In this document: positions 46,739-53,415 of the stretch, in pieces
Position numbering within the stretch: position 1 is the first letter of the stretch
How the letters are laid out: each line of letters begins with the position of its first letter
IMG/VR virus record: IMGVR_UViG_3300048091_000226
Location: 1-53,415 of that record
Origin: a virus
DNA length: 53,415 bases
Reading direction: 5' to 3' (one strand)
Notes under the pieces: model-generated
The model's input: the letters and a program-made list of their open reading frames with translations, nothing else
Databases searched by the model: none
Told to the model about the DNA's origin: nothing
Position numbers and translations under genes: made by a program

Positions 46739-47424
46739 GCTTTGGGCTAATGGCAATTAATGGGAGTAATTATGTCCAAATTGACTCTGAAACTCCAAGG
46801 CTGTGCGCACTTTACAATGGAACATATCAGGCCACTGGCGACCACTACGCTAGAGTCACGTTTCCGTCACCCATTACGACGAGCGAGCCTCCGTGTATTT
46901 TTATAAGGAATGACCCGTCTAGACCGGATGATATTTACTGGCAAACAACAATCGATGGTGGTCCTGGTAATTGGACAGGCTTCAACATACAGGCGGCTAA
47001 CGTAACTTGGCGGCCTTTGGGTAAGTGGTTTGCTGCGGTGTTCGCATCACTGGCAAAGAGCGCCTACGGCCTGCGGTTGTGGGCAGCAGACGGTTCGCTC
47101 TGTTACGACTCAGGTGCCGTTCCCGTTATCGTCACCAAAGCCAACCACTCTTGGAGTTATCAAGGGAGTGTGCCGATGACGATTGGCTCTCAGTTCTATT
47201 ACAGAAATGAACTGGTAGCCGCGCTTGCGTCTGATGAATACTTCATGATTAACCCATTTTCACGTGGCGTACTTAGACCGCAGAACGCCGGGTGGCTCAA
47301 CTTAGGCGTCAGATTTAACTACTCAGAAAACAGGCTGCAGACGTATGTCGTGGCTTTGGGAGCGGGGCCATGGACGGATAACGGTCAGCCCGCCGCGATC
47401 TTTGCTCGACTCCCTGGCACTTAA
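46735..47424 (+). CDS. Tail-tip accessory protein, paralogue 2
   Basis: A 229-aa protein, MSFGLMAINGSNYVQIDSET, then PRLCALYNGTYQATGDHYAR. A duplicated beta domain: the second half contains AYGLRLWAADGSLCYDSGAV like the preceding protein, then NELVAALASDEYFMIN. The start is TTG 46735 overlapping the previous stop with GAGG upstream; ATG 46750 is the alternative. It lies between J and the side fibre, a host-range hot spot, and is A/T-rich. Confidence 0.55.
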   Translation: MSFGLMAINGSNYVQIDSETPRLCALYNGTYQATGDHYARVTFPSPITTSEPPCIFIRNDPSRPDDIYWQTTIDGGPGNWTGFNIQAANVTWRPLGKWFAAVFASLAKSAYGLRLWAADGSLCYDSGAVPVIVTKANHSWSYQGSVPMTIGSQFYYRNELVAALASDEYFMINPFSRGVLRPQNAGWLNLGVRFNYSENRLQTYVVALGAGPWTDNGQPAAIFARLPGT

Positions 47425-47495
47425 CTACTAGGCGATAAACGCCGGCATTCCCCTGCGCCAAATTACTGGCCTGAACACTTTCTGGAGATATTCAA

Positions 47496-48428
47496 TTGCC
47501 CTGGTATAAATCGGGATCAGTCTCTGTCACCCAAAATTCCAATTCCGTCATTGGCGCGGGCACCGCGTTTATTGCCAATGCCCGTGTCGGTGATGCCTTC
47601 CGCGGCCCTGACGGCGGCTGGTATGAAATCACCAACATTGCCAGCGACACGGCCTTGTCGATCTCGCCGAACTATCAGGGGACGACCACCGCAGCGGGTG
47701 TCTATGCACTGGCACCGATGCAGGGCTACGTCAAAGACTCGGCCGATACTCTGCGGGCATTGGTGAACCAGTTCGGCAGCAAGATGGCCGCCCTAGGGAC
47801 CACCGGCAACTACGACATCCTGCCTGTTACCAAGGGCGGGACGGGTGGCACCGATCAGGTGAGCGCGAGAGCGGGGCTCGGGCTAGGCAATGGCTCCACT
47901 CGCACAGTACAAACATCGACGCATGACGCTACAGCAGGAGCACTGCTGACGTCTGGGGCTTTTGGTTGGGGTTTGTTGAATGCCACATTAACAGCAATTT
48001 CCGATGCCAATGGTGTTAGGCCTGCCGGCTTGTACTACATACTAAATGGCTCTGGAAATATGCCAGTTGCTGGTGATGGACTTCTGGAGGTAAAGAACCT
48101 CTCCCCCGTAGTGATTTACCAAACGCTGACATACTGGGGAACGCGGCGTAAGTTTGAGCGAATCTACGTCACTTCTGCGTGGAGTGGGTGGTTCGAAGTT
48201 ATCACCACAGACAACTTGGCTTCCTCTATTGCATTCAATCAAATCGGTAGTTATTCATTTCTTAAAAACTTAACAGGGTCTACCGTGGGCAGTTCAGCAG
48301 TAGTAGCTGGTTCAAGTCTAAATTTTAGTGATAGCGCCAACTCCGCTTGGGGCGCACCTACAGGTGCTTGGAGGGCCATGAGTGCCGTAGGAAACAACCA
48401 AGCAACGTTGTTTATGAGGGTTTCGTAA
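47496..48428 (+). CDS. Side tail fibre protein
   Basis: A 310-aa fibre. The N-terminal attachment domain reads MPWYKSGSVSVTQNSNSVIG, NARVGDAFRGPDGGWYEITN, ALAPMQGYVKDSADTLRALV. It is followed by ILPVTKGGTGGTDQVSARAG (collagen-like/fibre hinge found in many tail fibres) and a C-terminal receptor-binding part (GGAYYILNGSGNMPVAGDG-like, ending ATLFMRVS). The start is TTG 47496 with GGAGA 8 nt upstream. The 3' half drops in GC, typical of fibre-tip exchange. It ends in TAATG with the assembly-protein gene. Confidence 0.8.
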   Translation: MPWYKSGSVSVTQNSNSVIGAGTAFIANARVGDAFRGPDGGWYEITNIASDTALSISPNYQGTTTAAGVYALAPMQGYVKDSADTLRALVNQFGSKMAALGTTGNYDILPVTKGGTGGTDQVSARAGLGLGNGSTRTVQTSTHDATAGALLTSGAFGWGLLNATLTAISDANGVRPAGLYYILNGSGNMPVAGDGLLEVKNLSPVVIYQTLTYWGTRRKFERIYVTSAWSGWFEVITTDNLASSIAFNQIGSYSFLKNLTGSTVGSSAVVAGSSLNFSDSANSAWGAPTGAWRAMSAVGNNQATLFMRVS

Positions 48429-48946
48429 TGAATATTAAAAATCCTCGTTACAACCAACGCGGCACCATCGATTGTGAAGTCGAGCACGAGGCCCTGGGCT
48501 GGATTCCTTTTACCGCATCGCCAGACGATGACCATGAGTTCGGTCGTGAGCTGTATGCCTCTCTCATTTCGGGTGCGCACGGCGCTATTGGCCTTTACGT
48601 GGAAGCGCCATTGACGTCGGAGCAGCAAGTGGCGCGCATTGCGGAACGGCGTTACGAAGTTGAAACGTCGGGCATCACCGTTGACGGCATGTCCATCAAT
48701 ACCGATGACCGCGCCAAGACCTTGATCAATGGCTCCGCGATTAAGGCCATGCGCAATCCGGCCTACACCTTGCGCTGGAAAACCCCGGAAGGGTTCGTTG
48801 ACCTGCCGTCTGCCCAGGTATTGGTGATGGCAGAGGCGGTCGCGGACTTTGTCCAGGGCTGCTTTGATCGTGAAGCTGACCTGCTGGCAGCGGTGGGCGA
48901 TGGCACCTTCACTGCTTCCATGTTGAATGAGGGGTGGCCGGTATGA
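48428..48946 (+). CDS. Tail fibre assembly-like protein (DUF4376-like)
   Basis: A 172-aa protein, MNIKNPRYNQRGTIDCEVEH, EALGWIPFTASPDDDHEFGR, then VARIAERRYEVETSGITVDG and SINTDDRAKTLINGSAIKAM. The first part has the 'I-C-I-HP--GW-PFTA---D' pattern of fibre-associated proteins and the second the DUF4376 helix-turn (R-E---GI-V-G--I-TD-R+---LI). It probably helps fold or attach the fibre. It overlaps both neighbours. Confidence 0.8.
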   Translation: MNIKNPRYNQRGTIDCEVEHEALGWIPFTASPDDDHEFGRELYASLISGAHGAIGLYVEAPLTSEQQVARIAERRYEVETSGITVDGMSINTDDRAKTLINGSAIKAMRNPAYTLRWKTPEGFVDLPSAQVLVMAEAVADFVQGCFDREADLLAAVGDGTFTASMLNEGWPV

Positions 48947-49326
48947 GTCGTTTCACCACCACCCTGAAAACTGAGCAAATCGGCAAGTGGACGCACGTTC
49001 TCCTTGATGAGTTGGTGCTGGCCGATGAGAGCCTGCGCGTCATCACGGTGCCGGCCGGCTTCGCCACGGACTTCGCAAGTATCAAGGTGCTGCACAATGC
49101 CTTTCTGTTCGCGCTCTTCGCGCTGGTGTCCGGCTACGGCAACTACGCGGCCACGGTGCATGACTGGCTGTACGCAACCGGCGCCGTCAGCCGCAAGCAA
49201 GCTGACGCCATTTTCTATCGTGCCCTGCGCGCTGAAGGGGTGGCGCGCTGGCGGGCCTGGCTGTTTTGGGTCGGCGTTCGAATAGGTGGCGCTGGGCGAT
49301 ACAGCAAGGCGCCCCGGCCGGTCTGA
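48943..49326 (+). CDS. DUF1353 family protein
   Basis: A 127-aa protein, LRVITVPAGFATDFASIKVL, AATVHDWLYATGAVSRKQAD, FYRALRAEGVARWRAWLFW. The VP-GF-TDFAS, HD-LY and R-+AD--F--AL-- blocks are the DUF1353 pattern, common near phage tail fibre and lysis genes. The HDWLY motif could be a metal-binding or catalytic site, but activity is not established. Coupled by ATGA to the previous gene. Confidence 0.85.
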   Translation: MSRFTTTLKTEQIGKWTHVLLDELVLADESLRVITVPAGFATDFASIKVLHNAFLFALFALVSGYGNYAATVHDWLYATGAVSRKQADAIFYRALRAEGVARWRAWLFWVGVRIGGAGRYSKAPRPV

Positions 49327-49344
49327 TCTGCACAGAACACAGTC

Positions 49345-49370
49345 ACCCGCCATCGAGCGGGTTTATTTTT
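49345..49370 (+). terminator. Hairpin with U-rich tail after the DUF1353 gene
   Basis: ACCCGC (49345-49350), CATCGA, GCGGGT (49357-49362) and TTATTTTT. It may end or attenuate the tail transcript before the lysis genes. Confidence 0.65.
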
Positions 49371-49398
49371 GCCCAAAATCTGCAACCGGAGATTCACA

Positions 49399-49614
49399 AT
49401 GTCCTTTATCGTCATCAACACCAGCAATAACTTCGACCCGATCCATCACGAAGTCTTCGCCACGGCGGAAGAGGCGGACGCCCAGGCGCGGGCCATTGTC
49501 ACCGCGCAACCGCAGGCCGTGGTCCGCACGGCGCAGCTGATCAGTGCCTACAGCGCCGAGGTGATCATTACGGCAGAGCCGGTGCCGGATGTAGTTACAG
49601 ACCCTGCCAGCTGA
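49399..49614 (+). CDS. Small protein before the endolysin
   Basis: A 71-aa protein, MSFIVINTSNNFDPIHHEVF, then ATAEEADAQARAIVTAQPQA and an acidic tail. A small alpha/beta protein with no membrane segment. Set between two terminator-like hairpins, so perhaps separately expressed. No family recognised. Confidence 0.55.
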   Translation: MSFIVINTSNNFDPIHHEVFATAEEADAQARAIVTAQPQAVVRTAQLISAYSAEVIITAEPVPDVVTDPAS

Positions 49615-49632
49615 CTGCACACACTTCCTTGT

Positions 49633-49656
49633 GCCCGCCACGCGCGGGCTTTTTTT
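49633..49656 (+). terminator. Intrinsic terminator before the endolysin gene
   Basis: GCCCGC (49633-49638), CACGC, GCGGGC (49644-49649) and a run of seven T. It lies 16 bp before the endolysin ATG. Confidence 0.8.
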
Positions 49657-49671
49657 CGCCTGGAGAAAAGT

Positions 49672-50307
49672 ATGCCTCTCACCCAGCAGCAGCTGCTGCA
49701 GATCCTCCCGAACGCCGGCCCAGTTGCCGGCGTTTTTGTGCCCGCGCTGAACGATGCGATGGCACGGTTCAAGATCGAAGGCCGGCTGCGCGTGGCGGCC
49801 TTTCTCGCCCAGATCGGGCATGAGTCAGGCCAGTTGCGCACGCTGGTCGAAAACCTGAATTACAGTGCCGAGGGCTTAATCAGGACTTGGCCGAAGCGGT
49901 TCAATCTGGTGACCGCAACCAGTGTCGCGCGCAAGCCCGAGCAGATCGCGAACATCGTCTACGCCTCTCGGCTGGGCAATGGGCCTGCCGTGACGGGCGA
50001 TGGTTGGCGGTACCGGGGCAGGGGATTGATCCAGGTCACCGGCTGGGTCAACTATCAGGCATGCGGATCGGCCCTGGGCCTGGACCTGCTGACCAGGCCA
50101 GAACTGCTGGAGCAGCCGGTTTACGCTGCGCTCTCTGCCGCCTGGTTTTGGTCGAGCAACGGCCTGAATGAATCGGCGGATGCTGGCCAGTTCGAAGCGA
50201 TCACTCGGCGTATCAATGGCGGCCTCAATGGGCAGCCAGAGCGATTGAAGTTGTGGGCGAAAGCGTCGGCGGTGCTGTCGACCAGGACGCATGCCGCTAT
50301 CCTGTAG
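49672..50307 (+). CDS. GH19 endolysin (chitinase-like muramidase)
   Basis: A 211-aa glycoside hydrolase family 19 enzyme. AAFLAQIGHESGQLRTLVEN supplies the catalytic Glu in GHES. NYSAEGLIRTWPKRF, YRGRGLIQVTGWVNY and SAAWFWSSNGLNESADAG are the following conserved blocks, ending ITRRINGGLNG. Phage GH19 proteins cleave peptidoglycan glycan strands. There is no signal or SAR sequence, so release needs the holin at 23.4 kb. No endolysin is encoded next to the holin. Confidence 0.92.
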   Translation: MPLTQQQLLQILPNAGPVAGVFVPALNDAMARFKIEGRLRVAAFLAQIGHESGQLRTLVENLNYSAEGLIRTWPKRFNLVTATSVARKPEQIANIVYASRLGNGPAVTGDGWRYRGRGLIQVTGWVNYQACGSALGLDLLTRPELLEQPVYAALSAAWFWSSNGLNESADAGQFEAITRRINGGLNGQPERLKLWAKASAVLSTRTHAAIL

Positions 50308-50333
50308 CCGATCGTTCAAATAAAGGTGGTGGA

Positions 50334-50564
50334 ATGGAAGGTGTAGAGCTGAGTCCAAAGATTGAACGCGAAGCCGACAAGCTTCTTGCTCAGATCGCTC
50401 AGGCGGATTCGATGATTGTTGCGGCGAAAGCCGGCGCACGCGCTGAGGGGTTTGTGCTTGGCTTGGAATCGGCCCGCGCGTTGACTGAAGCGACCATTGA
50501 TCAGCTCTACGTCATCTTCGATTCCGCGACTGAAGAGCGGCTGAGGTCGCTGGCCGCAACTTAG
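50334..50564 (+). CDS. Small helical protein after the endolysin
   Basis: A 76-aa protein, MEGVELSPKIEREADKLLAQ, then IAQADSMIVAAKAGARAEGF and a C-terminal helix. It has the place of Rz but no N-terminal membrane helix or lipobox, so it is not a recognisable spanin. AAGGTGG precedes the ATG. Its last 4 bp overlap the end of the convergent SRAP gene. Confidence 0.55.
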   Translation: MEGVELSPKIEREADKLLAQIAQADSMIVAAKAGARAEGFVLGLESARALTEATIDQLYVIFDSATEERLRSLAAT

Positions 50565-51256
50565 AACAAGCCGTCTTCCTCGGCTGGCTTAATTAAGTCG
50601 GGCCCTTGATTGCGTACGTTGCCGATCGCACGGTCCACCTTGAACCACTCAAACGCCTCAGTTGGCTCGCCCTGGTGCATTACCATCTGTTCGGCGCGCT
50701 CCTTGGGCGTGGCCGGGTCTAGCCATTCCCGGGCGAGCTCTGGCGATAGCGTCACCGGCCGGCGGTCGTGGATGTCCACCATGCCGCCGGCGCTGTCGGC
50801 GGTGATGATGACGAAGCCGTCATGCTCACTCGGCTCATGCTCGGCGTTCGGGTATTGGCCGATCGCTGCGCACAATATCGGCGCCCGATCTCGGCGGCGG
50901 ATCAGGTACGGCTGCTTCTTCGGTCCGCCTTCATCCACCCATTCAAACCAGTTGTTGATGGCGATGATTGCCCGGTGCGGCCAGATTGCCCGAAAGAAAT
51001 GGCCGTGGGCGACTTTCTCCGCCCTGGCATTGATCGGTGCTGCGCGGTCCTTGGCCCAATGCGGGCGCCATCCCCAGCGAACCATGTCGGCGTGCAAGTA
51101 TTTTCCTTCCTGGTGAAAGATGGCGAGCTGGGTTGTCGGGGCGGCGTTGTACCGCTCGAAAGGCCGATCACCGGTGCTGTTGACCAGAGGGTTGGGCATG
51201 CTGAGTGCCGCCACGAAGTCGTGGATGCCATTGTATTGGGAAAGTCGTCCGCACAT
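50561..51256 (-). CDS. SRAP (HMCES/YedK) abasic-site-protecting protein
   Basis: A 231-aa SOS-response-associated protein. The initiator Met is followed by the catalytic Cys2 in MCGRLSQY, which forms a thiazolidine crosslink with abasic sites. Asn and Glu lie in PINARAEKV, the NWFEWVDEG strand follows and His is in VDIHDRRPVTL. These residues and the length match YedK/HMCES proteins that shield abasic sites in single-stranded DNA. ATG 51256 is the only start exposing Cys2, and AGAGAGG precedes it. It follows the coiled-coil gene by 2 bp in an operon with a LexA box. Confidence 0.93.
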   Translation of the reverse strand: MCGRLSQYNGIHDFVAALSMPNPLVNSTGDRPFERYNAAPTTQLAIFHQEGKYLHADMVRWGWRPHWAKDRAAPINARAEKVAHGHFFRAIWPHRAIIAINNWFEWVDEGGPKKQPYLIRRRDRAPILCAAIGQYPNAEHEPSEHDGFVIITADSAGGMVDIHDRRPVTLSPELAREWLDPATPKERAEQMVMHQGEPTEAFEWFKVDRAIGNVRNQGPDLIKPAEEDGLF

Positions 51257-51258
51257 GT

Positions 51259-51579
51259 TCAGCCTCTCTGATTGCCCGCTTGCAACTCGCGAATGGTCCT
51301 TTCTTTTTGATCCAGGACCAGCGTCAAGCTTTGGATCTGGGAAAGCTGGTCGGTGGTTTCCGCCTCCAGGTTCGCCATCCATGCCCGCTTCTTTTGGAGT
51401 TCGGCTGACAGTTGGTCGTTCATTTCGACAAGGGTGGAAATGTTTTCCTTCGCAGCATGCAGTTGCCGCCTCAGCTCTTCGATGTCCTCCTCGAGCATAT
51501 GGGCGTAATGCTTGATGGTTTCTAGCCTGGTCGGACTGCCGAGCCAATCGCTGGTGTCTTCGATTTCGTAGGGATCCAC
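51259..51579 (-). CDS. Coiled-coil protein, first gene of the LexA/SRAP operon
   Basis: A 106-aa acidic protein, MDPYEIEDTSDWLGSPTRLE, followed by a nearly continuous coiled coil (about 20-100: HMLEEDIEELRRQLHAAKEN, then NDQLSAELQKKRAWMANLEA). No enzymatic motif. The LexA box ends 18 bp before its ATG, so it and SRAP are expected to be SOS-induced. It may be a partner of SRAP or a separate damage-response adaptor. Confidence 0.6.
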   Translation of the reverse strand: MDPYEIEDTSDWLGSPTRLETIKHYAHMLEEDIEELRRQLHAAKENISTLVEMNDQLSAELQKKRAWMANLEAETTDQLSQIQSLTLVLDQKERTIRELQAGNQRG

Positions 51580-51597
51580 GGTCGCGCCTTACAGATA

Positions 51598-51613
51598 CTG
51601 TTTGGATATACAG
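51598..51613 (-). promoter_or_regulatory. LexA box of the SRAP operon
   Basis: CTGTTTGGATATACAG is a perfect CTGT-N8-ACAG LexA site; flanking TA on each side extends the dyad to 20 bp (51596-51615). It lies just before the coiled-coil gene's ATG. Confidence 0.85.
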
Positions 51614-51741
51614 TAATCGAGGCGTGAAAATTTCGCGAGAGTGCGGCGACGAGGGGCAGGTTGTGAGTGGAGCGTCCATTCTTTTGCGAACTGAGTAGGT
51701 ATGTAGGGAATGACCACCAATGTTGCGACCTAGGGACTGAC

Positions 51742-51786
51742 GGCTTTTGGCCGCTCTCTGCCTGTCGTGACAGGCAGCAGTCGACC
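51742..51786. repeat. Pseudomonas-type intergenic repeat, left part (interrupted)
   Basis: The segment reads GGCTTTTGGCCGCTCTCTGC, then CTGTCGTGACAGGCAGCAGT and CGACC, and resumes after the MITE with CAAAGCGGCC at 51969. The CCTGTC-GT-GACAGG core is a hairpin. I know this arrangement from pseudomonad intergenic regions. A degenerate copy lies at 52741-52799. Confidence 0.6.
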
Positions 51787-51964
51787 GATTCTGTTGAAAA
51801 AGTCGGCTGTGTTTTTTAAGACAGAAAAGCACGCGTCGGAGAGTGAAATCCTGAATGTTCGCAAAGCCTTTCAGGCTGAGATTTCACGTAGTAGCGTGCT
51901 GAAGAGGCGCTTTCACTGACACATTCTGCGGCATTCTGAGAAAACCGACTTTTTCAACAGAATC
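51787..51964. mobile_element. MITE-like element, 178 bp, with 20-bp terminal inverted repeats
   Basis: GATTCTGTTGAAAAAGTCGG (51787-51806) is repeated inverted without mismatch at 51945-51964. The element is flanked by GACC at 51783-51786 and 51965-51968, a 4-bp target duplication. It interrupts the intergenic repeat. An inner long imperfect hairpin spans 51828-51900 (AGCACGC/GCGTGCT, GTGAAATC/GATTTCAC). No ORF. The end sequence CTGTTGAAAAAGTC recalls IS5/IS903-like ends, but the parent is not identified. Confidence 0.8.
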
Positions 51965-52247
51965 GACCCAAAGCGGCCTTTCACGGAACCAAAGCGATTG
52001 ACCAAGTTTTGCCAAGGTTTGGCATGGTCTAGCCCTAAGGAGGCTTACCCATTGAAACTTTAAAACTGGCGGCTTCAATGTAGTATTTCAGTGAGAAAAG
52101 CATAAAAATAGAGTAATTACTCGATAAGCGGTAATCGCTACCCAGCGATTGATTGACCCAGATTAATGCACGCCCGAATGCGCATTGACCTGACTAGTTC
52201 AGGCCACCAGACTTTCCTACTCTTGTGAATTTCTAGAGGTCTATTAG

Positions 52248-52664
52248 ATGCGTAAGTCATTGTATGTCGTTGCGTTTAGCCTTTTTGTATCTCATTACGC
52301 CTTCGCCGGTGAAGCTACGAACACAGCAGTCGGCGGAGGTATCGGTGGTGCTCTCGGAAGTGTTGTCGGTCAGGCCGTAGGGGGTAGCACTGGCGCCGCG
52401 ATCGGAGCCGGCGTAGGCGGTGCCGCTGGTGGCGCAATGACGGCGAAGAGCGGCAAGAAGACTGAATCAGCCATTGGCGGAGGTCTCGGAGCCGCTGGTG
52501 GGCAGGTGATCGGCAACAGCGTTGGTGGTTCCACAGGCGGTCTGATCGGCGCAGGACTGGGCGGCGCGGCAGGCGGTGCGGTCGGCAACAACTTGGCCGA
52601 CGATAGCGACCATCACTCTGACTACAAGCATAAGAATAAATACAAACACAAGCATGGCGGCTAA
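52248..52664 (+). CDS. Exported glycine-zipper protein with His/Lys-rich tail
   Basis: A 138-aa protein: signal peptide MRKSLYVVAFSLFVSHYAFA, then glycine-zipper repeats (GGGIGGALGSVVGQAVGGST, AIGAGVGGAAGGAMTA, GGGLGAAGGQVIGNSVGGST) and a C-terminal DDSDHHSDYKHKNKYKHKHG tail. Such proteins insert in or lie at the outer membrane; the tail could bind metal ions or polyanions. AGAGGTC is 9 nt upstream of the ATG. It is chromosomal-looking and outside the phage operons. Confidence 0.75.
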   Translation: MRKSLYVVAFSLFVSHYAFAGEATNTAVGGGIGGALGSVVGQAVGGSTGAAIGAGVGGAAGGAMTAKSGKKTESAIGGGLGAAGGQVIGNSVGGSTGGLIGAGLGGAAGGAVGNNLADDSDHHSDYKHKNKYKHKHGG

Positions 52665-52740
52665 TCCGTTAAGTCTTCCGTAGTATTCAACTTAGCCGCA
52701 CGGAAGCATTTTCGGTTTGATCACTCGCAAGACTGAACGT

Positions 52741-52799
52741 GCTTCTGGCTGATTTCTGCCTGGCGCTAATGACAGGAAATGACCAAAGGTGGCCTTTGA
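52741..52799. repeat. Degenerate second copy of the intergenic repeat
   Basis: Reads GCTTCTGGCTGATTTCTGCC, then a relaxed TGGCG...GACAGG core, then ATGACCAAAGGTGGCCTTT. It aligns throughout with the copy at 51742 (rejoined at 51969) but the core hairpin is broken. Confidence 0.5.
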
Positions 52800-52912
52800 A
52801 CTGACCAACGAAATTTCATTTTCTCGACTTATTTCTGATAGGAACTACTTTTATTTGAGCCTGCTGCTACGACTTTTGGTGTAGCGCATTTCGACTAGAA
52901 GGAGCTTGGAAG

Positions 52913-53415
52913 ATGAAATTCAACATGAAGGCACCATGGCCAACGCGGCGTCCTAGCGAGTGGCAGCCCCTCAAGACGGTCGGGGTCCTCTGTTCTCTGG
53001 TTGCGTCAATCGCACTCGCTACCCATGCGCTTGCAGCTGATGCAGAGAAACCAAAACCTGCAACCGAAGCCACCAAGGCGGCCAACAACGCGCTGCTCAA
53101 AGAGTTGCCGTTCAACGACAAAACCTCCTTTGAACTGGCGCATAAAGGCTTCATTGCCCCTCTGCCGTCGACGGTCATTAAAGGCGCCTCCGGGAATGTA
53201 ATCTGGGATCCAACGAAATACGGATTTATCAAGGAAGGCGAGGTTGCACCGGACACGACCAACCCCAGTCTCTGGCGGCAGTCGCAGTTGATCAACATCT
53301 CTGGCTTGTTCGAGGTGACTGACGGTATCTACCAGGTTCGCAACTATGACCTGTCGAACATGACCATCGTCGAAGGCAAGGACGGCATCACTGTCTTCGA
53401 CCCGCTGATTTCCAC
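52913..53415 (+). CDS. Secreted alkylsulfatase-like (SdsA/MBL-fold) protein, N-terminal part
   Basis: At least 167 aa, cut by the window edge. The N-terminus has an extended signal (TVGVLCSLVASIALATHALA) with Arg pair before it. The mature start ANNALLKELPFNDKTSFELA, HKGFIAPLPSTVIKGASGNV, then IYQVRNYDLSNMTIVEGKDG matches the lead-in of SdsA1-type alkyl sulfatases, which belong to the metallo-beta-lactamase fold and hydrolyse SDS-like esters. The zinc-binding HxHxDH motif would lie beyond the edge. AAGGAG is 8 nt before the ATG. This is host metabolism or cargo, not phage core. Confidence 0.8.
   Translation, partial: MKFNMKAPWPTRRPSEWQPLKTVGVLCSLVASIALATHALAADAEKPKPATEATKAANNALLKELPFNDKTSFELAHKGFIAPLPSTVIKGASGNVIWDPTKYGFIKEGEVAPDTTNPSLWRQSQLINISGLFEVTDGIYQVRNYDLSNMTIVEGKDGITVFDPLIS

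Noticed and set aside
51770-51790. CAGTCGAC near 51778 considered as the second att core because the tRNA fragment contains CAGTCGAC.
   Set aside because: Only 8 bases match and they belong to the intergenic repeat; no further tRNA-Ser sequence surrounds them.
51257-51832. N-terminal extension of the SRAP frame to about 423 codons.
   Set aside because: SRAP needs Cys2 exposed after Met removal (MCGR at 51256), and the extension overlaps a coherent coiled-coil gene and the LexA box.

Overview
The window is an almost complete lambda-like, HK97-type siphovirus prophage in a Pseudomonas chromosome (fluorescens/putida-like). Pointers to Pseudomonas are the 3' part of a tRNA-Ser at the left edge, a DUF1654 gene, a CsrA/RsmA homologue, a degenerate Pseudomonas-type intergenic repeat on the right, and the overall GC content and codon use. 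All functional calls were made by eye from motifs and gene order; no database search was run.

Layout. 1-200 is host flank: a gene end and a terminator. 201-260 is a 60-nt tRNA-Ser 3' fragment read as attL. 396-11455 is a leftward (minus) lysogeny/early-left operon: tyrosine integrase, DUF4224, several accessory genes, DUF2303, small early genes, a structured non-coding stretch, a PL7 alginate-lyase-like gene and a phage csrA. Plus-strand accessory genes interrupt it (DUF4238, a Cys-His-Asp protein, a membrane protein). 11456-11800 is its leader, with a boxA-like nut element, promoter PL and two operators. 11893-14547 holds an SOS-type DUF1654 gene, a toxin-antitoxin-DUF6941 operon and the cI-like S24 repressor. 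14495-14566 is the right operator region with PR. 14586-22184 is the early-right operon: Cro-like, RHH-like and CII-like regulators, an O-like initiator with putative origin iterons inside it, DnaB, DUF3310, VRR-NUC, a second tyrosine recombinase and a Q-position gene. A late promoter and terminator follow, then two terminator-flanked morons.

23366-50564 is the late operon: holins, HNH, terminases, portal, ClpP-like prohead protease, HK97 capsid, head-tail connectors, tail tube, tail chaperones with a lambda-type G GGA AAG frameshift site, tape measure, tail-tip genes, a 2312-aa J-like protein with 366-bp internal repeats, side-fibre genes and a GH19 endolysin. The lysis genes are split: holins are at 23.4 kb and the endolysin at 49.7 kb. 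50561-51613 is a minus-strand LexA-box operon with a coiled-coil protein and an SRAP protein. 51614-53415 looks chromosomal: a 178-bp MITE-like element inserted in an intergenic repeat, a glycine-zipper protein and the start of a secreted alkylsulfatase-like enzyme.

How it works together. The S24 repressor probably binds the 15-bp sites at both PL and PR. SOS induction would inactivate it and, through the LexA boxes, also induce the DUF1654 and SRAP operons. Early-left transcription is probably antiterminated at boxA; late genes probably depend on the Q-position protein acting near 22.2 kb. The intact tRNA-Ser expected at attR is not in the window, so the true right end is unresolved.
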